Origin: Streptosporangiaceae bacterium
Lineage (GTDB): Bacteria; Actinomycetota; Actinomycetes; Streptosporangiales; Streptosporangiaceae
NCBI GenBank assembly: GCA_030039095.1
Contig: JASHQP010000301.1
Location: 1-9,445 of the forward strand
Reading direction: 5' to 3'
Length of the DNA stretch: 9,445 bases
The translations under genes and the position numbers were made by a program. Numbering within the stretch: the first letter of the stretch is position 1; each line of letters starts with the position of its first letter. A model generated the notes under the pieces. It was given only the letters and a program-made list of their open reading frames with translations, was not told the DNA's origin and did not search any database. Below, one piece after another: positions 1-6,611 of this stretch.

Positions 1-1005
1 CACGGCGACCTGACCGCCGCGGAGAAGGCCCTCGCCGAGCCCGTCAGCGCCGGCACCGTGCGCGACCCCGGCTCTGCGTGCCTGGTGGTGCTCGCCACCG
101 CCCAGCTCGGCCTGGCCCGTGACGACCTGGCCGGGGCCCGCAAGCTCCTGGACGACGCCGACGAGTACGCGGCGGGCAGGCACCAGCTTCCCGGGGAACC
201 TCAGCTCAGCGTCGTGGCCGGGGTGCTCCGCACCCGCACGGCGATGGCCGACGGCGACGCGACGGGCGCCCGCGCGCTGGTGCTGCGGCTGCGCGACACC
301 GGCGCGTCCGGCGACCACCAGCTGGACTGGCTGCTGACGATGCTGGACTGCGAGATCGCGCTGCGGGCCGGCGACACCGAGCGGGCCAAGCTGACCCTCG
401 CCGCCGCCGCCGACGGGCCGCAGGCTGGGCGGGCCGGGAACCTGCTCATGCTGGGCAGGGTGCGGCTGTCCGAAGGGGACTTCAAGGGTGCTCTCGAGGC
501 CGTCGCACCGGTGCTCGACGGGACGGCGGACGAGGTGACGCTGCAGGTCAAGCTCGCGGCGCTGCTCGCGGCCGCGGTCGCGAACCGGCGCATGGGGCTG
601 ACCGGGATCTCCGCCGAGCTGCTGGAGCAGGCGCTGGCCCTGGCCGAGCCGGACGACGCGTGCCGGGTGTTCCTCGACGCCGGCCAGCCGGTCCGGTCGG
701 CGATCACCGTGCTGGTCCCGCCGACCAGCCGCTGCGCGGGTTTCGCCGGCCGCATCCTCGAGCGGTTCGACACCCAGCTGCCGCACGCCGAGGGGGGACA
801 CGAACAGGCGGAGGTGCTGCTGACCGACAGCGAGCTCGCGGTGCTGCGGTTCCTGCCGTCGCACCTGACCAACCAGGAGATCGCCGAGGCGCTGTTCCTG
901 TCGATCAACACGGTCAAGACGCACCTGCGCTCGGCCTACCGCAAGCTCGGCGTGGACTCACGCCGCGCCGCCATCGCCCGCGCCCGCCGCCTGGACCTCC
1001 TCTGA
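1..1005 (+). CDS. LuxR-family transcriptional regulator, C-terminal part (5' end outside window)
   Basis: The reading frame is open from base 1 (it begins HGDLTAAEKALAEP), so the gene starts upstream; an internal GTG at 58 is not the start. The 334 visible residues are rich in Ala/Leu/Asp and form helical, TPR-like segments. They end in a LuxR/GerE-type helix-turn-helix covering about the last 64 residues: the block LTDSELAVLRFL, then TNQEIAEALFLS and the recognition-helix region INTVKTHLRSAYRKLGV. This layout (long helical repeat region, HTH at the extreme C-terminus) is that of MalT/LAL-type regulators, whose N-terminal NTPase domain would lie outside the window; its presence here is inference. 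It should bind DNA as a cytoplasmic regulator. Target and ligand cannot be read from the sequence. The stop TGA is at 1003-1005. The next gene is convergent, so no operon partner is visible. Confidence 0.85.
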   Translation, partial: HGDLTAAEKALAEPVSAGTVRDPGSACLVVLATAQLGLARDDLAGARKLLDDADEYAAGRHQLPGEPQLSVVAGVLRTRTAMADGDATGARALVLRLRDTGASGDHQLDWLLTMLDCEIALRAGDTERAKLTLAAAADGPQAGRAGNLLMLGRVRLSEGDFKGALEAVAPVLDGTADEVTLQVKLAALLAAAVANRRMGLTGISAELLEQALALAEPDDACRVFLDAGQPVRSAITVLVPPTSRCAGFAGRILERFDTQLPHAEGGHEQAEVLLTDSELAVLRFLPSHLTNQEIAEALFLSINTVKTHLRSAYRKLGVDSRRAAIARARRLDLL

Positions 1006-1021
1006 CCCCGTGCCCGATTCT

Positions 1022-1074
1022 AATGATCTAGGAGATTAACCGGCAGATACTGCCCGAAACGCTCCTAGATCATT
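1022..1074. repeat. Perfect 13-bp inverted repeat enclosing a smaller hairpin
   Basis: The arms are AATGATCTAGGAG (1022-1034) and CTCCTAGATCATT (1062-1074), perfectly complementary and 27 nt apart. Inside lies a second inverted repeat, GGCAG-ATA-CTGCC (1042-1054). The arms are markedly AT-richer than the surrounding DNA. Neither strand has a T-tract directly after it, so it is not a textbook intrinsic terminator. It sits between convergent genes and could help end transcription from the regulator gene, or be a small mobile or repetitive palindrome. The function is not established. Confidence 0.7.
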
Positions 1075-1075
1075 G

Positions 1076-1093
1076 AAAAACCCGTTTCCGGGT
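1076..1093 (-). terminator. Rho-independent terminator of the HdeD-like gene
   Basis: Read on the minus strand, positions 1093-1080 form ACCCG-GAAA-CGGGT: a 5-bp stem closed by a GNRA-type GAAA tetraloop. It runs directly into TTTTT (1080-1076). It lies about 35 nt after the stop codon of the minus-strand membrane protein gene. A stem plus U-tract on this strand only makes it a terminator for that gene, with the 13-bp inverted repeat just beyond it. Confidence 0.7.
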
Positions 1094-1155
1094 CAGGCGG
1101 GGGCGGGCGAACGGCCGGCCGCGGTGGTCAGGCGGGGGCGGGCGAACGGCCGGCC
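1091..1155. repeat. 30-bp direct repeat, offset 35, duplicating the 3' end of the HdeD-like gene
   Basis: Positions 1091-1120 and 1126-1155 are identical over 30 bases, separated by GCGGT. The right-hand copy contains the last nine codons of the minus-strand gene (ending GRSPAPA) and its TGA stop (1130-1128). The left-hand copy lies after the stop and repeats the same sequence including the TGA. The 35-nt offset is not a multiple of three, so the second copy is not a continuation of the frame. Confidence 0.9.
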
Positions 1156-1883
1156 TTGGCGGCCTTCCCGGTCGCCCGGCGTACCCCGAAGGCCATGACG
1201 GCGAGCATCACGCCGTAGACGATCAGCCAGATGCCCAGGACCCACAGCAGGATAAGCAGCGAGATGCCCGGCCAGAACAGCACGACGGCGCCGGCCGCGA
1301 TGCTGAAGAGGCCGGCCAGAACCACCCAGCCGCGGCCGCTGCGTGGCGGTGCCGCCGCGGCGACGGCGAGGTCGGTGAAGCCGTGCATGATCCAGAAGAT
1401 CCCCACCAGAAGTGCCAGCAGGAAGATGCTCACGTCGTGGTGGCGCAGGCAGTACAGCCCGATGAAGATCGCCAGCAGGCCGATCAGTATGTTCGCGGCC
1501 CTGGCCCCGCCGCCCATGTCCCTGGCGGCGATGCCGTCGATGAACCGGTAGAGCCCGGCGATGACCAGCCCGGCACCGAGCAGGATGGCCACGATGATCA
1601 GCGTCGCCCTGGGCCAGGCCACCAGGAGCACGCCAACGGCAACGAGCAGGATCGCGACCGTCAGCATGGCCTGCCACGCACGGTCGCCCAGCGATTCGAG
1701 CCTGCTGGCCATCACGCGCTCGCGCGGCACGGGGCCGCCTCCCAGCTGGTTCATGCCGGCGCCTTCCCCGGAGGACTTCATGCCGGCGCCTTCCCCGGAG
1801 GACGCGGGTCGCTGCTGGCGCGGGATCTGCTGGTCCTGGTCCTGCGCGGTGCCCGGTCGTGACCCTGGACGCGGTGTGCTCAT
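1128..1883 (-). CDS. HdeD/DUF308-like six-helix membrane protein
   Basis: The product is 251 residues. A hydrophilic N-terminal region (1-68, rich in Gln/Pro/Gly/Ser) is followed by six predicted membrane helices at about 72-90, 94-114, 131-146, 151-173, 186-204 and 207-232, then a short basic tail. Motifs such as WPRATLIIVAILLGAGLVIAG, GIFWIMHGFTDL and the second-half FWPGISLLILLWVLGIWLIV fit the HdeD/DUF308 family: two repeated halves of three helices, each with a W-P near the second helix. HdeD is an acid-stress membrane protein in enterics; the actinobacterial homologues are poorly characterised, so the role here is open. The start chosen is ATG 1883-1881, with AGGGAG at 1894-1889 five bases upstream; an ATG at 1916 lacks such a site. 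Two further in-frame ATGs (residues 35 and 44) lie in a tandem repeat. The gene is divergent from tig and ends before a terminator. Confidence 0.8.
   Translation of the reverse strand: MSTPRPGSRPGTAQDQDQQIPRQQRPASSGEGAGMKSSGEGAGMNQLGGGPVPRERVMASRLESLGDRAWQAMLTVAILLVAVGVLLVAWPRATLIIVAILLGAGLVIAGLYRFIDGIAARDMGGGARAANILIGLLAIFIGLYCLRHHDVSIFLLALLVGIFWIMHGFTDLAVAAAAPPRSGRGWVVLAGLFSIAAGAVVLFWPGISLLILLWVLGIWLIVYGVMLAVMAFGVRRATGKAAKAGRSPAPA
1750..1803 (-). repeat. Perfect 27-bp tandem repeat (two copies) in the HdeD-like gene
   Basis: Positions 1750-1776 and 1777-1803 are identical, and 27 bp is nine codons. On the coding strand each unit encodes SSGEGAGM-type residues (around residues 28-45) and carries an SD-like GGGGAAGG seven bases before an in-frame ATG (ATGs at 1781-1779 and 1754-1752). 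The repeat lies in the hydrophilic N-terminal region before the first membrane helix. It is a recent in-frame duplication, and possibly a duplicated translation-start module. Confidence 0.9.
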
Positions 1884-1888
1884 CTCGG

Positions 1889-1894
1889 CTCCCT
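1889..1894 (-). promoter_or_regulatory. Ribosome binding site selecting the start of the HdeD-like gene
   Basis: The minus strand reads AGGGAG followed by CCGAG and ATG (1883-1881). The five-base spacing is ideal, and this decides in favour of the 251-residue form over the one starting 33 bases upstream. Confidence 0.65.
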
Positions 1895-1983
1895 CTTCAG
1901 CGGGCGAGCACGGCAACGGCTGGCGCCGGGCGCCCGTCGCACCCGGCAGCTCCGATCATCGGCCGGCTGCCGCCCGGCATCAC

Positions 1984-1998
1984 CACCCGCGCCGGGTG
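1984..1998. repeat. Short inverted repeat in the divergent HdeD-like/tig intergenic region
   Basis: CACCCG-CGC-CGGGTG is a perfect 6-bp palindrome with a 3-bp centre. It lies between the divergent gene starts (1883 and 2126) and partly overlaps the -35 region of the suggested tig promoter. It could be an operator, but I do not recognise the binding protein. Confidence 0.35.
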
Positions 1999-2023
1999 AA
2001 CAACCCCGTTCCTGCCCTAGACT
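1996..2023 (+). promoter_or_regulatory. Possible promoter for tig
   Basis: TAGACT at 2018-2023 fits the TANNNT -10 pattern of actinobacterial vegetative promoters. A weak -35 (GTGAAC, 1996-2001) lies 16 bases upstream. It would give a leader of roughly 95 nt before the GTG start of tig. The leader contains an inverted repeat (GCCCAGG 2071-2077 with CCTGGGC 2095-2101). The -35 match is poor, so this is tentative. Confidence 0.3.
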
Positions 2024-2110
2024 TGGCGCCCTAAGGCGTACGTGACCAGTAGCCGTGCGTGACCACCTGTGCCCAGGTCCTGGCGTGGTGCCTGCCTGGG
2101 CGGGGAGCCG

Positions 2111-2115
2111 AGGAG
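2111..2115 (+). promoter_or_regulatory. Ribosome binding site of tig
   Basis: AGGAG at 2111-2115 lies 10 bases before GTG 2126-2128. It supports that GTG rather than an upstream ATG at 2069, whose extra residues (beginning PRSWRGACLGG) do not resemble trigger factor. Confidence 0.7.
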
Positions 2116-2125
2116 TGACCCCGTC

Positions 2126-3526
2126 GTGAAGACCGACGTCGAAGAGCTGAGCCCGACCCGCGTCAAGCTCACCATCGAGGTTCCGTTCGAGGAGCTGAAG
2201 CCGAGCGTGGACCGTGCCTACCGCGAGGTCGCCCGCCAGGTCCGGGTTCCCGGTTTCCGTCCCGGGCGCGTGCCGCCGCGGGTCATCGACCAGCGGATCG
2301 GCCGCGGCGCCGTGCTCGAGCAGGCGGTGCAGGACGCCGTCCCGCAGCTGTACGGCAAGGCGCTGGAGGAGAACGACGTCTTCGCGCTCGGCCAGCCCTC
2401 CGTGGAGATCACCAAGCTGGACGACGGCAAGGAACTCGCGTTCACGGCGGAGGTCGATGTCCGGCCGAAGTTCGACATCCCCGACATCGACGGGATGCCG
2501 GTCACTGTCGAGAACGCCGACGTCGACCCGGACCAGGTCGAAGAGTACATCGGCGCGCTGCGGGAGCGGTTCGCCTCGCTGAAGGGCACCGACCGGCCTG
2601 TCGAGACCGGCGACTTCGTCTCCATCGACCTGTCCGCCGAGGCGGACGGCAAGCCGGTCGAGGACGCGCAGGCCAGCGGCATTTCCTACGAGGTCGGCAG
2701 CGGCCGGATGCTGGACGGGCTCGACGAGGCGCTGGCCGGGATGGAGGTCGGCGAGAGCAAGACGTTCCCCGCCCTGCTGGCCGGCGGCGAGCTCGCGGGC
2801 AAGCTGGCCCAGGTGACCGTGAAGGTCGACAGCGTCAAAGTCAAGGAGCTGCCCGAGCTCGATGACGAGTTCGCCCAGTCCGCCAGCGAGTTCGACACGC
2901 TCGGTGAGCTGCGGGCCGGGACGAGGAAGCAGCTGGAGACCATGCGCCGGGCCGGGCAGGCGGGGCAGGCCAGGGACCGCGCGCTCGACGCGCTGCTGGC
3001 CAGGGTCGACATCCCGCTGCCCGAGGACCTCGTCGACAGCGAGATCGCCGCGCGCAGGCGATCCCTGGCCGATCGGCTGGAGCGCTCCGGCAACACGATG
3101 GACGAGTACCTCGAGGCCACGAACCAGTCGGAGGACCAGCTCGACGAGCAGTTCACCGAGGACGCACGGCGCAGCGTCAAGGCCGGGTTCATCCTGGACA
3201 AGCTGGCGACGCAGGAAGAACTCGGCGTCGACCAAGATGAGCTGGCCGCATACGTGACCGAGCAGGCATACCGGATGGGCGTCGCCCCGGACCGCCTGGC
3301 CAAGGAGCTGTCCGACCGCGGGCAGCTTGCCTCGGTCGCCGCCGACGTGCTGCGCGGCAAGGCGCTCACGCTGCTCGCCGAGCGCGCCACGGTCACCGAC
3401 GAGGCGGGCCGCCCGGTGGACATCAAGGCAGCCGAGGCCGAGGCGGAAGCCGACGAAGCCGACGAAGCCGACGAAGCCGCCGGGACCGACGAAGCCGACG
3501 AGGCTGTGGAAGCCGAGCAGGAGTAG
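2126..3526 (+). CDS. tig: Trigger factor, ribosome-associated chaperone and peptidyl-prolyl isomerase
   Basis: The product is 466 residues. Trigger factor docks at the ribosomal tunnel exit, shields nascent chains and has prolyl isomerase activity. The ribosome-binding N-domain begins VKTDVEELSPTRVKLTIEVP and carries the ribosome-docking signature GFRPGRVPP at 43-51. An FKBP-type isomerase domain spans about 161-240 (GDFVSIDLSAEADGKPV to the VKVKELPELDDEFA junction). The helical C-terminal substrate-binding domain spans about 255-425. A strongly acidic tail (435-466, made largely of Glu-Ala-Asp repeats) ends the protein; such tails are common in actinobacterial trigger factors and vary in length. 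The GTG start is set by AGGAG at 2111-2115 and by alignment with the conserved N-terminus. The gene lies immediately upstream of clpP1P2 and clpX, the usual actinomycete order. The last 26-29 bases, stop included, are repeated downstream with an offset of 35. Confidence 0.97.
   Translation: MKTDVEELSPTRVKLTIEVPFEELKPSVDRAYREVARQVRVPGFRPGRVPPRVIDQRIGRGAVLEQAVQDAVPQLYGKALEENDVFALGQPSVEITKLDDGKELAFTAEVDVRPKFDIPDIDGMPVTVENADVDPDQVEEYIGALRERFASLKGTDRPVETGDFVSIDLSAEADGKPVEDAQASGISYEVGSGRMLDGLDEALAGMEVGESKTFPALLAGGELAGKLAQVTVKVDSVKVKELPELDDEFAQSASEFDTLGELRAGTRKQLETMRRAGQAGQARDRALDALLARVDIPLPEDLVDSEIAARRRSLADRLERSGNTMDEYLEATNQSEDQLDEQFTEDARRSVKAGFILDKLATQEELGVDQDELAAYVTEQAYRMGVAPDRLAKELSDRGQLASVAADVLRGKALTLLAERATVTDEAGRPVDIKAAEAEAEADEADEADEAAGTDEADEAVEAEQE
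3446..3502 (+). repeat. Nine-base codon repeat coding the acidic tail of trigger factor
   Basis: GCCGACGAA occurs three times in a row (3449-3457, 3458-3466, 3467-3475). After a short interruption coding Ala-Ala-Gly-Thr, related GACGAAGCCGACGAG follows. It encodes Glu-Ala-Asp repeats and is a likely site of length variation by slippage. Confidence 0.85.
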
Positions 3527-3560
3527 ACGCCGGCGAGGCTGTGGAAGCGGAGCAGGAGTA
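3497..3560. repeat. 29-bp near-perfect direct repeat, offset 35, duplicating the 3' end of tig
   Basis: Positions 3497-3525 and 3532-3560 match at 27 of 29 bases (a 26-base core, 3500-3525 against 3535-3560, has one mismatch). The first copy encodes the end of trigger factor (EAVEAEQE) and runs into the TAG stop at 3524-3526. The second copy is untranslated, in another frame, and ends in TAA (3559-3561). The offset equals that of the repeat at the end of the HdeD-like gene. Confidence 0.85.
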
Positions 3561-3604
3561 ACAGCCCCGGGCCCGTGCTGCGGTGGTGACGGACTGGAAC
3601 CCTG

Positions 3605-3618
3605 CGCCTACAGCGAAC
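3605..3618. promoter_or_regulatory. ClgR-type operator upstream of clpP1P2
   Basis: CGCCTACAGCGAAC reads on the other strand as GTTCGC-N5-GCG, the operator described for the Clp gene regulator ClgR in Streptomyces. It also fits the core CGCYNANRGCGWWS of the corynebacterial ClgR consensus, although the outer positions of the second half-site do not match. It lies about 100 nt before the clpP1 start, where an activator of clpP1P2 would be expected. The match is seen directly. That ClgR binds here is inference from family knowledge. Confidence 0.7.
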
Positions 3619-3656
3619 AGCCGTCGGCAGCGGACTTCCTGGCCCTGGGAGCGGGT

Positions 3657-3662
3657 TATGGT
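3657..3662 (+). promoter_or_regulatory. Possible -10 element of the clpP1P2 promoter
   Basis: TATGGT fits TANNNT and lies about 45 bases downstream of the centre of the ClgR-type box. I see no good -35 hexamer, as can be the case for activator-dependent promoters. It would start transcription near 3668-3670, leaving a leader of about 50 nt. Confidence 0.3.
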
Positions 3663-3706
3663 CACTGACAACGACATTGGCATCGACTAGCAAGCACATA
3701 GAGAGC

Positions 3707-3714
3707 GAGGAGGG
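3707..3714 (+). promoter_or_regulatory. Ribosome binding site of clpP1
   Basis: GAGGAGGG is a strong Shine-Dalgarno sequence four bases before GTG 3719-3721. It decides against the in-frame TTG at 3677, which has no such site. Confidence 0.8.
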
Positions 3715-3718
3715 CATC

Positions 3719-4357
3719 GTGACCACGCCCGCCCCTGACGAGTGGCTGGCGCCCATCGTGGCGCGGACCGCTGAGGCTCCGGCCATTCCCTTCGGCGACC
3801 AGCTGTTTCAGCGGCTCCTGCGGCACCGGATCGTCGTTCTCGGCCAGCAGGTCGACGACGACCTGGCCAACCGCGTGTGCGCCGAGCTCATCATGCTCGC
3901 CGCGGAGGACAGCAAGCGGGACATCCACATCTACATCAACTCGCCCGGAGGCTCGGTCACGGCCGGCATGGCCATCTACGACGTGATGCAGTACGTGCCG
4001 AACGATGTCGCCACGTACGCGATGGGCATGGCGGCCTCGATGGGCCAGTTCCTGCTCTGCGCGGGCGCCCACGGCAAGCGCTATGCGATGCCGCACGCGT
4101 CGATCCTGATGCACCAGCCGCACGGCGGTATCGGCGGCACGGCGACGGACATCAGGATCCAGGCCGAGCAGATCCTGTACCTGAAGCGCACGCTGGCCGA
4201 GCGCATCGCCATGCACACCGGCCAGACCGTCGAGCAGATCGAAATCGACTCCGATCGCGACCGCTGGTTCACCGCGGACGAGGCCAAGGACTACGGGTTC
4301 GTCGACCAGGTGATCCGCAACTCCAGCGAGGTCCCGACGGAAGGCCCGGTCTCTTGA
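3719..4357 (+). CDS. clpP1: ATP-dependent Clp protease proteolytic subunit 1
   Basis: The product is 212 residues, a normal ClpP length. It is a serine peptidase of the S14 family that forms seven-membered rings and degrades proteins threaded in by ClpX or ClpC. The catalytic triad is intact: Ser107 in GMAASMGQFLL, His132 in ILMHQPHGG and Asp181 in DRDRWF. The oxyanion-loop motif INSPGGSVTAG is at 73-83. The N-terminal residues (about 1-20) are likely a propeptide removed during maturation, as in other actinobacterial ClpP1. The start is GTG 3719 behind GAGGAGGG. The gene is followed after 29 nt by clpP2, and in actinobacteria the two subunits form a mixed ClpP1P2 tetradecamer. A ClgR-type box about 100 nt upstream suggests activation by ClgR when misfolded protein accumulates. 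Confidence 0.96.
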   Translation: MTTPAPDEWLAPIVARTAEAPAIPFGDQLFQRLLRHRIVVLGQQVDDDLANRVCAELIMLAAEDSKRDIHIYINSPGGSVTAGMAIYDVMQYVPNDVATYAMGMAASMGQFLLCAGAHGKRYAMPHASILMHQPHGGIGGTATDIRIQAEQILYLKRTLAERIAMHTGQTVEQIEIDSDRDRWFTADEAKDYGFVDQVIRNSSEVPTEGPVS

Positions 4358-4386
4358 ACATCCGGCCGGGAGCTGAGGAGCAGACA

Positions 4387-5049
4387 GTGAACGCAGGCAA
4401 GGGCAGCGCAGCAGGGCTGTGGCAGCCGGCCGAATCCCGGTACGTGCTGCCGTCGTTCGTGGAGCGCACGTCGTACGGGATCAAGGAGATGAACCCGTAC
4501 AACAAGCTCTTCGAGGAGCGGATCATCTTCCTCGGGGTGCAGATCGACGACGCCTCGGCCAACGACGTGATGGCGCAGCTGATCACGCTGGAGTCGATCG
4601 ACCCGGACCGCGACATCCTCATGTACATCAACTCGCCCGGCGGGTCGATGACGTCGATGATGGCGATCTACGACACGATGCAGTACATCCAGCCAGACAT
4701 CCAGACGTTCTGCCTCGGCCAGGCGGCGTCCGCGGCGGCGGTGCTGCTGGCCGCCGGCACGAAGGGCAAGCGGATGGCGCTGCCCAACTCGCGGATCCTG
4801 ATCCACCAGCCGGCCGTGGAGAGCGGCTACGGCCAGTCCAGTGACCTGGAGATTCAGGCCAGGGAGATTCTCCGGATGCGCACCGCGATGGAGCGGGTGA
4901 TTGCACAGCACACCGGGAAGGACGAGGATCAGGTACGGCGGGACGTCGAGCGTGACAAGTTCTTCACCGCCGAGGAGGCCAAGGAGTACGGGCTGGTAGA
5001 TGAGGTTCTGACGACCCTCAAGCGCCGGACCGAGGTAGGGTCTTCCTAA
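4387..5049 (+). CDS. clpP2: ATP-dependent Clp protease proteolytic subunit 2
   Basis: The product is 220 residues and is a second S14 serine peptidase, distinct from clpP1. The triad is complete: Ser115 in GQAASAAAVLL, His140 in ILIHQPAV and Asp190 in ERDKFF. The conserved block INSPGGSMTSMMAIYDTMQY spans 81-100. An N-terminal extension (about 1-28, before TSYGIKEMNPYNKLFEERI) is probably a propeptide. The chosen start is GTG 4387-4389, six bases after AGGAG (4376-4380); the same frame is open much further upstream only because it shadows clpP1. The 29-nt gap to clpP1, without a promoter or terminator signal, indicates one clpP1P2 transcript. In actinobacteria this subunit carries the face that docks the ATPase, by analogy with Mycobacterium; that assignment is family knowledge. 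Confidence 0.96.
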   Translation: MNAGKGSAAGLWQPAESRYVLPSFVERTSYGIKEMNPYNKLFEERIIFLGVQIDDASANDVMAQLITLESIDPDRDILMYINSPGGSMTSMMAIYDTMQYIQPDIQTFCLGQAASAAAVLLAAGTKGKRMALPNSRILIHQPAVESGYGQSSDLEIQAREILRMRTAMERVIAQHTGKDEDQVRRDVERDKFFTAEEAKEYGLVDEVLTTLKRRTEVGSS

Positions 5050-5164
5050 CCGGATAGAGCGATGCTGTCGGCGGAACCTCGGCGGCACCGTTCCATAAGC
5101 CACAACGACAGGCGCCAAGGCGGTACCGTCTAGGTCTACGGCATTACGACTGGGCAGGATGCCC

Positions 5165-5198
5165 GCCGCCGGTCGGCGCAGCGGCCGCTGGTGGCGGC
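5165..5198. repeat. Palindromic region in the clpX leader
   Basis: The sequence 5179-5190 (CAGCGGCCGCTG) is a perfect 12-bp palindrome. It is enclosed by GCCGCC (5165-5170) and GGCGGC (5193-5198), so the whole can fold as a GC-rich stem that ends about 20 nt before the clpX start and 8 nt before its SD. It could be an operator or a 5' leader structure. The rest of the 170-nt gap 5050-5219 shows no promoter that I can assign with confidence. Confidence 0.45.
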
Positions 5199-5219
5199 CC
5201 CGGGCAAAGGAGTAGCTGG

Positions 5220-6494
<1,275 letters not shown>

Positions 6495-6498
6495 GCTC

Positions 6499-6602
6499 TG
6501 GCGACCTGCCGCCAAGTGTGGGGCGTCCAGGTTTCCTGGGCTTGCCTGCGCAAGTGTGCTGGGGCGGCGTCAGCCGGGACAGACGGGAGGGCCCTTTGGC
6601 CC
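6499..6602. terminator. Cluster of hairpins between convergent clpX and the ABC operon
   Basis: Four short perfect stems follow each other: TGGCG/CGCCA (6499-6514), CCAGG-TTT-CCTGG (6527-6539), CTTGC-CTGC-GCAAG (6541-6554) and GGGCC-CTTT-GGCCC (6589-6602). None is followed by a T-tract on either strand. U-less hairpins after stop codons between convergent genes are often proposed as terminators in actinomycetes. A fifth stem (G6-TCGT-C6, 6629-6644) lies inside the end of the ATPase gene. Confidence 0.45.
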
Positions 6603-6611
6603 GAGCGGATG

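Noticed and set aside
1884..2030. Stress sigma-factor promoter for the HdeD-like gene (GGAAC or GGGT-type boxes on the minus strand)
   Set aside because: Fragments such as GGAAC and GGGTGG occur, but neither pair has the right partner and spacing together.
2027..2038. CGCC-CTAA-GGCG as a ClgR box in front of tig
   Set aside because: The spacing between CGC and GCG is six rather than five and the flanks do not match. It is only a small inverted repeat.
1880..3235. Long open frame of 451 codons on the minus strand opposite tig
   Set aside because: It is the antisense shadow of tig, long only because of G/C third positions. It has no recognisable domain and overlaps a certain gene.
3677..3718. 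TTG start giving clpP1 fourteen extra residues
   Set aside because: It has no Shine-Dalgarno sequence, whereas GTG 3719 has GAGGAGGG four bases upstream.
3877..4386. Upstream extension of the clpP2 frame through clpP1
   Set aside because: The extension lies in another frame of the certain clpP1 gene, with Arg/His/Pro-rich shadow residues. GTG 4387 has a good Shine-Dalgarno sequence and gives a normal ClpP length.
5113..5122. GCGCCAAGGCG as a ClgR box in front of clpX
   Set aside because: The spacing is four rather than five and there is no GAAC flank.
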